A stretch of 44,289 nt of DNA from Planctomycetota bacterium. Lineage in GTDB: Bacteria > Planctomycetota > Planctomycetia > Pirellulales > Pirellulaceae. The DNA is taken from positions 1 through 44,289 of the forward strand of contig JAGWWZ010000014.1 of NCBI GenBank assembly GCA_018970165.1. The letters are read 5' to 3'. Under the pieces are notes generated by a model. That model was given only the letters and a program-made list of their open reading frames with translations, did not search any database and had not been told where the DNA came from. This document shows, piece by piece, positions 37,674 to 44,289 of the stretch. Position numbers and translations under genes: made by a program. Position 1 is the first letter of the stretch, and each line of letters starts with the position of its first letter.

Positions 37674-40152
37674 GATTCTGCCCCTTCGAAATCAAGTCTG
37701 CGGGGATCGTTTCCCAATCTCCCCGCCAAGTGATCGCTGGCTCATACCAATGTGTGGGTACTAGAACGACACCATCTACGACATCGCACAGATCATCGCG
37801 GCGGAGGAGGAATTGCTCTCGCTGAACCTCTCGCTTTGCCTTCGCCTCTGAAGACCCCGGCGCGGATTCCAGCAGATCCCAAAGTCTTGCTACGTAAAGA
37901 TCGCGTTCGCGAGCCAAGCGGATGCTCAGCGGGACTGCCCCCGTGAAGCGAAGGTCTTGAAGGTACCCATAATCGAGATAGTAATCACCTAACATGTTGC
38001 CGCTGCTGAACCAATCACGCGCAGCATTCACTTGGCTTTGGTCGTACCAATCCGACGCTAGCGCTTTGCGGCGGGCGTCGTCCCGAGCTTGACCGTTCGC
38101 CAGAAACTTCAATAAGGATCGGTAGAGCGACTCCCCGATCTGATCGCGAGCTTGTGGCTGAAGGCATTCCCTGAGCGCCACCAATTCAATCCGTTCTGCC
38201 AGGTCGCATGCTTTCAGTTGTCTCCTGTCTCTCAATGTTCGCACGATCTGCGGTACATGCGACAGGATGGTGCGATAATCGTCGGACCCCGAAGATGTCT
38301 CTTGTTGGGACGCTGTGGTCGCAGATGAAACTTCGCTGCGAAGTGCCGACAACTCGGCTTTGAATAACGCCAACTGGACATCAACGCCATTCCCACTCAG
38401 CCAGAAACCGACATCGCCTGCTCGGTGTGTCAATGTCCTGCGATAGGTTTGACGGACTTGCTCGTTGGAATCGAGAAGCGTCGAAACAGAGTCGTTTCCT
38501 TCAGCGACGAACTGCGGTCCTGGAACAAATGGAATCGAAGCCTTTGCTGGTGAGGCTCCCGAGGCGAATCGGACCAATTCGGTCCGCGTCGCTGACGCCA
38601 TGCTCGGTAAATTCCAGATGCCCCAGAGCCCTGGCAACCAAGGAATGGTCAAGGCAATCGCTGCGATTGCGCCGTGCTGAACGTAGTACGTCCAATCGAT
38701 CCGACGTTCCATCCACGGCTTCATCATCCACCATGTGGCTCCTAGCAGGATCGCAAAGGTGGCGATGAAGATCCACCACGGTGCGCCCATGAGAATCGCG
38801 GCAGATAAACAGTAAAGCCCCATCGCCACTGCGGCGATCGGTGCCGCGATCGCCGAGATAATCGGACTAGCAATCAGTTGTGACACCCATTGCCCGGTAA
38901 TGTAAATCGCTAACGCAATCGCCAAGCATGCGAATGTTTCGACCAAGTCCAGCGAGTTGTTTGGACGCAAACTCCAGTACCGTGCCAACCCCAAACCCAA
39001 TAGAATCGTGAGCGGAATCCAATGCCGCGTCCACCACAGCAACGAAGGGGATACCCCGCGATCGGCATAGAAGCGAACTCGCTGGGCGATGCTATCCCCT
39101 TGGTAAGCAAACACGCCCATCCAAAGAATCAAAAGCGAACCGATCATCCACAAGGGGACGCTCGAATCTCGCGAGATGACGTTGCGAGTCATGTAGTTGT
39201 CGGAATAGTCGAACAACCGTATGGGACCAGCGATCAACAACCACAGTGCGCAAAACAAAGCTACCGCTGTCCACAGCATCCAGCTTTGACGTACCATCTG
39301 CCACAGCATGCCAGTGCCCGGCGTCGTACGAGGCCAGAGCACCCAAGCCTCGGCGGTCCTCTCGCTTCGCATCGCAACCTTCAGCCCCAGCCATCCCGAA
39401 CTGGGCCGGGGTGCAGATCTGGCGGAAAGCTCGCGTTGACTTGCGATCCATCCGAGAGCCAATGCGATTACGTAACCAAGAGTAAGGCATGCCAAATACA
39501 CTCCGGAATCCAGCGACCACTCAGAGACGGAATCCCTTACCAGTTTCGAGAGAAAATTCGCGATACCATAAGCGGTCAACCATACCGCAAGCGTGGATGG
39601 GATCAGCAACAAGAGCGATACCATCGCGGAGTGAAAATACCAAGCCAAGCCTAGACCTGCCAAGCACAAGAAGATGGAAACCGCGACCGAAGTGACAAGC
39701 ATCAATGGGAGCGATTCGCCGCCAACTAAGTAGACCGAACGCGATACGCTAGGCTCCATGCCGAGCAGATAAGCAAACAGAACCCATGCCATTAAAGTCA
39801 CGATCCATATCGCCGCGAGACTCATGAAGGCAACCGCCAATTTCGTTCGCGCAATATCGCGCGAAGAAATGGGCAAGGACTGTAACCACCGCAACGAACG
39901 AGACTCCTTCTCGGCACCTACCAACAGAATGCCAACTCCACAGGCATAAATCATTGGCACCGAAAGAAAGACGTATCGGTATTGATTAGCGTTCACGAAT
40001 GGAGGCGAGGTGAAGCTCGTCGTAACCAGAATTAACAGCAGCATCCCCAGTCCCAACGCTAACACCGTCAATGCCAGCGGGACGAGTTGGCGAAACTCTT
40101 TCCATATCAAAGCCGAACGCCATACGGCTGAATCGAGAGTTCGATCGTTCAT
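37666..40152 (-). CDS. ABC-2 type transporter permease with large C-terminal soluble region
   Basis: The 828-residue product is an ABC-2-like membrane subunit. About six membrane helices fall in residues 20-245, including the segment EKESRSLRWLQSLPISSRDI, typical of ABC-2 permeases. A second set of about six falls in residues 285-520. A soluble region of roughly 300 residues follows, rich in charged helices and ending in VVLVPTHWYEPAITW. The doubled membrane part suggests a fusion of two half-permeases, so one polypeptide might form the whole channel. The ATG overlaps the ATPase stop as ATGA, with GGAGG upstream. The gene also overlaps the next gene by 8 bases. Substrate unknown; peptide, lipid or drug export is typical for YtrA-controlled systems. 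Confidence 0.85.
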   Translation of the reverse strand: MNDRTLDSAVWRSALIWKEFRQLVPLALTVLALGLGMLLLILVTTSFTSPPFVNANQYRYVFLSVPMIYACGVGILLVGAEKESRSLRWLQSLPISSRDIARTKLAVAFMSLAAIWIVTLMAWVLFAYLLGMEPSVSRSVYLVGGESLPLMLVTSVAVSIFLCLAGLGLAWYFHSAMVSLLLLIPSTLAVWLTAYGIANFLSKLVRDSVSEWSLDSGVYLACLTLGYVIALALGWIASQRELSARSAPRPSSGWLGLKVAMRSERTAEAWVLWPRTTPGTGMLWQMVRQSWMLWTAVALFCALWLLIAGPIRLFDYSDNYMTRNVISRDSSVPLWMIGSLLILWMGVFAYQGDSIAQRVRFYADRGVSPSLLWWTRHWIPLTILLGLGLARYWSLRPNNSLDLVETFACLAIALAIYITGQWVSQLIASPIISAIAAPIAAVAMGLYCLSAAILMGAPWWIFIATFAILLGATWWMMKPWMERRIDWTYYVQHGAIAAIALTIPWLPGLWGIWNLPSMASATRTELVRFASGASPAKASIPFVPGPQFVAEGNDSVSTLLDSNEQVRQTYRRTLTHRAGDVGFWLSGNGVDVQLALFKAELSALRSEVSSATTASQQETSSGSDDYRTILSHVPQIVRTLRDRRQLKACDLAERIELVALRECLQPQARDQIGESLYRSLLKFLANGQARDDARRKALASDWYDQSQVNAARDWFSSGNMLGDYYLDYGYLQDLRFTGAVPLSIRLARERDLYVARLWDLLESAPGSSEAKAKREVQREQFLLRRDDLCDVVDGVVLVPTHWYEPAITWRGDWETIPADLISKGQNRE

Positions 40153-41117
40153 GATCGGTTAGCCTCCATCGCTGTTCGACCTTGATTGCTTCCGATTGGT
40201 TCGGTCTGCCGCTTGTAGAGGCTGTCTCCTCGCGTGCACGCTACAAACAATTCCTCCAAGGTCGCTGATCGGGATTGTGCATCGATCACTCCGGCGGAGT
40301 CTCGCCAAGCGGCTGCGGCTGCCTGGCCATCTCCCTGGACAATCAATTGCTTCTGTCTCCCCTCCGTTATTTCCGCGAGGATCTTGTTCGTTGGTGGTGG
40401 ATCCGCAATCGCGATGAGCGGATCTTGGAGCGATACGGTCACCATCGCGATTGATTCCTTGAGATCCGCCAGTGGTCCGACCAGTTGCACCCGTCCCTTG
40501 TGAAGGATCGCGATCGTGTCGGCCACCCGTTCGATCTCGGAGATCTGATGGCTCGAGAGGAATACCGTTCGGCCCGTCGCCGCGACAGCAATCATGCTTT
40601 CAAGAAACTCGCGACGCACGATCGGGTCCAAGCCCGAGGTCGGCTCATCGAGGATCAGCAGTTCCGGATCGTGGGCTAGAGCAAGCGACAGGGCAACTTT
40701 TGCCCGCTGGCCTTTGCTCAAGTGTTTGATTTTCCGGCCAGCCGGAAGCTCGTAGCGATCGATGAATTCTTTGTACGATTCCTTGAACCCGTCAGCATAG
40801 AACGAGGCCGCAAACCATCCGATCTCGCCGACCGTCATCCAATCGTAGAGGGCCGGTGCATCGCTGACGTAGCCGATCCTTCGACGAAGCGCGAGCGACT
40901 GGTCGCTGCGCGTCGGGTCGAGATCCAACACACGCACTTGGCCGGTCGATGGACGCTGGAATCCAGTCAGAATACGGATCAGAGTCGTTTTGCCCGCCCC
41001 ATTTTCACCCAGTAGGGCGAAGACCGTCCCGGGTTCGATCCGCAGATCGATTCCTCGCAATGCATCGCAGCCTTTGTAATGCATCTCGACACCTTGGATA
41101 GAGATCGCATCGCTCAT
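40149..41117 (-). CDS. ABC transporter ATP-binding protein
   Basis: The 322-residue protein is the nucleotide-binding subunit of the exporter formed with the downstream permease. Walker A is GENGAGKTT at 37-45. The signature is HLSKGQRAKVAL near 133 (LSKGQ in place of LSGGQ). Walker B is LLILDEPTSGLDP near 155, with the switch histidine in FLSSHQISEIE. The C-terminal extension of about 110 residues is typical of CcmA/NatA/YtrB-like ATPases that pair with ABC-2 permeases. AGAGG precedes the ATG. It lies 78 bases downstream of the GntR regulator and overlaps the permease by four bases, forming a tight operon. Confidence 0.95.
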   Translation of the reverse strand: MSDAISIQGVEMHYKGCDALRGIDLRIEPGTVFALLGENGAGKTTLIRILTGFQRPSTGQVRVLDLDPTRSDQSLALRRRIGYVSDAPALYDWMTVGEIGWFAASFYADGFKESYKEFIDRYELPAGRKIKHLSKGQRAKVALSLALAHDPELLILDEPTSGLDPIVRREFLESMIAVAATGRTVFLSSHQISEIERVADTIAILHKGRVQLVGPLADLKESIAMVTVSLQDPLIAIADPPPTNKILAEITEGRQKQLIVQGDGQAAAAAWRDSAGVIDAQSRSATLEELFVACTRGDSLYKRQTEPIGSNQGRTAMEANRS

Positions 41118-41195
41118 GGTAGAAACCTCTGCTTTTCAATCTTGGTCGCCAAAAATTAACAAATAGGTGCGCCGAAGTGTAAATCGCTTCTGGGC

Positions 41196-41621
41196 TTAGA
41201 CCGGTTCGGTTTCCTCGAGGGGACTTGAAACGGTCGTCACATTGCCATCCAGTTCCTGAATTTGATCGAGGACCAGTCGTCGAACTTCCTTGGCGCTCAG
41301 TCCTCCATGAAGAGCCTCGGTAATCGCAGTTCGAATCCGATCTTCGAGAATTTCGCGACGGGCGACACGGCATGACTGAACCGCGTCATCGCGCACCGCC
41401 AAGCCTTTCCCGCGAAGAGGTACGACCACTCCCTCGGATTGCAGTTGCTGAAATGCCTTAGCAACCGTGTTGGGGTTGATCGCCAACTTGACCGCCAGAG
41501 CCCGGACGCTCGGCAGAAGCTGCCCCGGGACCAAGACACCGTTGGCGACTGCAAACTTGACTTGCCTGACGATCTGTTCGTAGATCGCGATGCCATTGTC
41601 TGCGTCAATCGAAAAGAACAT
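41196..41621 (-). CDS. GntR-family repressor, YtrA-like
   Basis: The 141-residue protein has an N-terminal winged-helix domain (YEQIVRQVKFAVANGVLVPGQLLPSVRALAVKL-type pattern, with NPNTVAKAFQQLQSEG as the recognition region) and a short helical C-terminus. This size and fold match the YtrA subfamily of GntR regulators. These lack a large ligand domain and usually repress an ABC transporter operon beginning with themselves. That is the arrangement here. ATG at 41621 is chosen for GAGGGTGAG upstream; a GTG 15 codons earlier has no ribosome-binding site. A long perfect palindrome over the promoter is the likely operator. The inducer is unknown. Confidence 0.9.
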   Translation of the reverse strand: MFFSIDADNGIAIYEQIVRQVKFAVANGVLVPGQLLPSVRALAVKLAINPNTVAKAFQQLQSEGVVVPLRGKGLAVRDDAVQSCRVARREILEDRIRTAITEALHGGLSAKEVRRLVLDQIQELDGNVTTVSSPLEETEPV

Positions 41622-41688
41622 GCTCACCCTCGCTTGATGTTCCGCCTCCACATGTTCCGTCTTCACCAGAGCGCCGGAATCCCGTGTT

Positions 41689-41716
41689 CTTGTGTACTAG
41701 GTAGATAGTACACAAG
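41689..41716. promoter_or_regulatory. Candidate GntR/YtrA operator
   Basis: CTTGTGTACTA and TAGTACACAAG are perfect 11-bp arms around a 6-base spacer (GGTAGA). The palindrome covers the -10 element of the operon promoter and lies 68 bases upstream of the regulator ATG. A dimeric GntR repressor binding here would block its own operon. The assignment to this regulator is inferred from position. Confidence 0.75.
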
Positions 41717-41733
41717 TACAATTGGGCCGTCAA
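41705..41733 (-). promoter_or_regulatory. Promoter of the gntR-ABC operon
   Basis: On the minus strand TTGACG (41733-41728) and TACTAT (41710-41705) are separated by 17 bases. The -10 sits inside the palindrome. Predicted initiation near 41698 gives a leader of about 77 bases. Confidence 0.65.
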
Positions 41734-42011
41734 GTGATTTTTCGAAGGTTTGTAGTTTTGCGTCGTTGGTTCCCTTGCTGACGCGTCGGGTTGTGAAAAT
41801 CCCCTGAGAAACACTGGCTGCTAGCCTCTTCAACCGCCAAAAGCTGACTGTCAAACCCGGCTCAGCGATCGTTGCCGGTTGCCATCGCCTTGCAAAGGTT
41901 GCATACAGCCTCCCCCCCGTCTCCAAACGGATGTCTTTTTGCGAAACATAGGATCTGCATGTCAGCTAAACTACTGACCCTGTGGTAGCAATCGTTCCTG
42001 AAAGGTAGACC
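41734..42011. other. Divergent intergenic region before the metalloprotease
   Basis: Between the gntR promoter and the metalloprotease ATG I see no coding sequence with recognisable features. AAAGGTAG immediately before 42012 is a usable ribosome-binding site. No convincing -35/-10 pair for the plus strand was found. Confidence 0.5.
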
Positions 42012-44289
42012 ATGATTCAAACCTCGTTTTTCCATCGGTTGTTCGCCTTGAGTTTGGCGATCCTCGTATCAACATCTTTTGCATCCGGTCAGCAACCCGG
42101 CCCACAACCCGGTCAGCAACCTGCACCACAACCCGAGTTTCCTCCCGCCGAAAAGGTGCTCGAAGGGTTTGAGAAGGTCGTCACCAAAGGAAACGTTGCG
42201 ACCATGTATACCCTTTGGCTTCGCGCCAAAGACAGTCAGTTATACGCTGAGTTGCCTCGCAACTTTGCACAGAAAAAGTACTTTATCGCGACGACAGTGG
42301 CCAGTGGCGAAGACTATGCGGGGCTTCAAGCCGGAGAGCTTTATGTCTACTGGCGACGATACGACAAACATCTCGCGTTGATTGCTCCGCAGATCGGCAT
42401 TCGTGCGAATGGTGACAAGGAAGCCGCATCGTCGGTCAGTCGACTCTTTACCGACCGTGTTCTGATGGAGGTCCCGATCGTCGCGATCGGGGCAGGTGGC
42501 GGTCCGATCATCGATCTGGATCAGATGCTCTTGAGTCCCGATTCGCGTGCGAACATCAGTCCCCGCATGTTCGATCCGAATCTGCGCATGCGAGGCATCT
42601 ATACGATCAAGACAGCGAAAGCATTCGAGAACAATATTGAGATCGCGTTTGAAGCACCGGAAATGGGAACCAATGTTCTGAAGATCTTGCACTTTTCAAT
42701 CAGCGACATTCCCGATAACACCGGCTATCAGCCCCGCGTTGCCGACAGCCGCATCGGATACTTCACGACCACCTATTCCGATCTCGCCAAGTACAACGAC
42801 CGCGAGACTCGGGTTCGGTATATCAACCGCTGGTTCTTGGAAAAAGCCGACCCGAGACTTCAAATCAGTCCCGCCAAGAACCCGATTCGGTTTTACATCG
42901 AACATACAACTCCGGTCCGATATCGACGCTGGGTGCGCGATGGCATTCTGGCTTGGAATAAAGCTTTTGAGAAAGTCGGCATCAGCAACGCCATCGAGGT
43001 TTATTATCAGGATGCCGCAACGGGTGCCCACATGGACAAGGACCCAGAGGATGTTCAATACAATTTCGTCCGATGGTTGAATAACAATGTCGGCACGGCA
43101 ATCGGCCCGAGCCGCGTGCATCCGATGACTGGCCAGATCTTAGATGCCGATATCATCCTGACCGATGGTTGGATCCGGCATTATCAGAAGCAGTATGCTG
43201 AGTCGTTGCCGAAGATCGCGATGGAGGGTTACGGCGCCGATACGCTCGCATGGTTGGTAGACCATCCCGAGTGGGATCCGAGAGTCCGACTGGCTCCTCC
43301 CTCGATGCGCAAAACCGTGATGGATCGCATCGCGGTCCAAGCATCGAAACCGTATGCAGGTCACCCGCTGGCCAACGCAGATGCTCGCATCCTGGGAGAT
43401 GACGAGTTCGACGGCCTAAATCGTCCCAGCCAAGTCAATGGAATGTGCCTCGCCGCGGAAGGGATGGGCTTTGACCTCGCAGTCATGAAAATGACCTTGG
43501 ATATGCTCAGTTGGGAGCAAGAGGTTGCGACCGACATGCTCGAAGACGACCAGGAAGAAAAGAATCTGGTCGTGGGTGATTGGAATGGAATCGTGAGCGG
43601 CATGAAGGCTGCTAACTTCCCCATCGATCAAGTCCCATTCACATTCTCCATCACCGACGATAACGGGACCTTGAAGGGGAGTCTTGCACTGGCTGGTATG
43701 GAGGTCCCGATGGAGTCGGTAACTTTCGATGGATCGACCCAAACACTGACAATTGTCGTTAAAGCCAACGACGGTCAGGTGACGGCGACGTTGACTGGGA
43801 AGCTGACCGGAGACAGTTTGGCGGGTTCGTGGGAGGCAGCGCAAAATGGAGCGACCATCCGCGGCGATTTCTCGGCGACTCGCAAATCGGCATCCCGACG
43901 CAAACGTGCCATGCAGGAGGAATCATCCGGTGGCGGACCCTCGCCTGCACCCGCTCCTGTAGAGGAACCCAAACCTGGTGACGATAAGAAGGCAGATGAA
44001 AAACCTTCCGAGGCTAAGAAACCGCAGACCAATGCAACCGGCGAGCAGATGCTCGATGGTATGCCCGAATCGTTTGTGGGCCCGTTGATCTCCTATCTTG
44101 TCGCGCATGAAGTGGGACACACCTTGGGATTGCGACACAACTTCAAGGCATCCAGCATCTACACGCTAGCGCAAATCAATAGCGATGAAGTGAAAGGCAA
44201 GAAGCAGCTCGCCGGTTCGGTCATGGATTACATCGGTACCAATATCCGAATCGATTCGGGTACTGTTCAAGGCGAATACTGCATGACGG
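42012..44289 (+). CDS. Secreted zinc metalloprotease (DUF5117/DUF4953-like) with an internal insertion (partial)
   Basis: The frame is open from ATG 42012 to the right edge (759 codons), so the C-terminus is missing. A Sec signal peptide (FFHRLFALSLAILVSTSFA) is followed by a Q/P-rich linker. The DUF5117/5118-type region comes next: YFIATTVASGEDYAGLQ, later YNFVRWLNN and GPSRVHPMTGQILDADI. The zinc motif HEVGHTLGLRHNF is at 699-711. Between them, residues about 518-675 hold an inserted beta-rich domain (VVGDWNG...LKGSL...LTGDSLAGSWE, about 520-618) and a charged Pro/Glu/Lys linker. This lengthens the normally compact distance to HExxH. AAAGGTAG precedes the start. The product is probably a periplasmic or outer-membrane-associated peptidase; its substrate is unknown. 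Confidence 0.85.
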   Translation, partial: MIQTSFFHRLFALSLAILVSTSFASGQQPGPQPGQQPAPQPEFPPAEKVLEGFEKVVTKGNVATMYTLWLRAKDSQLYAELPRNFAQKKYFIATTVASGEDYAGLQAGELYVYWRRYDKHLALIAPQIGIRANGDKEAASSVSRLFTDRVLMEVPIVAIGAGGGPIIDLDQMLLSPDSRANISPRMFDPNLRMRGIYTIKTAKAFENNIEIAFEAPEMGTNVLKILHFSISDIPDNTGYQPRVADSRIGYFTTTYSDLAKYNDRETRVRYINRWFLEKADPRLQISPAKNPIRFYIEHTTPVRYRRWVRDGILAWNKAFEKVGISNAIEVYYQDAATGAHMDKDPEDVQYNFVRWLNNNVGTAIGPSRVHPMTGQILDADIILTDGWIRHYQKQYAESLPKIAMEGYGADTLAWLVDHPEWDPRVRLAPPSMRKTVMDRIAVQASKPYAGHPLANADARILGDDEFDGLNRPSQVNGMCLAAEGMGFDLAVMKMTLDMLSWEQEVATDMLEDDQEEKNLVVGDWNGIVSGMKAANFPIDQVPFTFSITDDNGTLKGSLALAGMEVPMESVTFDGSTQTLTIVVKANDGQVTATLTGKLTGDSLAGSWEAAQNGATIRGDFSATRKSASRRKRAMQEESSGGGPSPAPAPVEEPKPGDDKKADEKPSEAKKPQTNATGEQMLDGMPESFVGPLISYLVAHEVGHTLGLRHNFKASSIYTLAQINSDEVKGKKQLAGSVMDYIGTNIRIDSGTVQGEYCMT

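Noticed and set aside
41622-41666. A GTG start giving GntR 15 extra residues
   Set aside because: No ribosome-binding site precedes it, whereas GAGGGTGAG precedes the ATG at 41621, where the family's normal N-terminus begins.

Overview
The window looks like a planctomycete chromosome, most likely a member of the Pirellulales. The basis is a combination of traits typical of that phylum: very large secreted multidomain proteins with an N-terminal 'ENLERR-x-x-MA' (LEPR-XLL-like) motif, a DUF1559 prepilin with the H-X9-DG motif, a Tat-exported Gfo/Idh/MocA oxidoreductase, a ceramidase-like secreted protein, and moderate GC. No rRNA, tRNA, CRISPR array, IS element or phage gene was recognised.

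Layout. (1) Positions 1-20826, minus strand: two giant paralogous genes in tandem. The upstream one is complete (5690 codons). The downstream one starts at 3650 and runs off the left edge. Both carry metzincin (matrixin-like) protease motifs, beta-helix and adhesin-like domains. The complete one ends in a dockerin-type repeat pair. (2) 21133-24271, plus strand: a small stand-alone protein resembling the LigD 3'-phosphoesterase domain, then mutS. (3) 24339-27043, minus strand: a periplasmic adaptor (HlyD-like) gene coupled by TAATG to a secreted alpha/alpha-toroid (squalene-cyclase-like) protein. An intrinsic-terminator-like hairpin sits in the leader of this pair. (4) 27307-31201, plus strand: a Tat-exported oxidoreductase, then rnr (RNase R) four bases later. 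(5) 31474-33468, plus strand: a methyltransferase and glycosyltransferase cassette with its own promoter. (6) 33470-34900, minus strand: a ceramidase-like hydrolase. (7) 35295-36374, minus strand: a DUF1559 prepilin. (8) 36489-41621, minus strand: a four-gene operon of a YtrA-type GntR repressor, an ABC ATPase, a large ABC-2 permease and a membrane-anchored protein. A 28-bp palindrome covers the -10 of a well-formed promoter in front of it. (9) 42012 to the right edge, plus strand: a secreted zinc metalloprotease whose catalytic region is interrupted by a beta-rich insert and a charged linker.

How the genes relate. Most of the window encodes envelope or extracellular functions: giant surface proteins, adaptor plus toroid protein, Tat oxidoreductase, ceramidase-like enzyme, prepilin, exporter and metalloprotease. 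Two informational genes (mutS, rnr) and a LigD-like repair protein are interspersed. The observations most worth following are the tandem giant genes with one dead and two apparently live metzincin sites, the roughly ten-copy 'FEFD' repeat domain, the leader hairpin before the adaptor gene, the GntR operator, the metalloprotease insertion, and a cluster of short tandem repeats between 24.27 and 29.13 kb. All assignments come from reading the sequence; no database search was possible.
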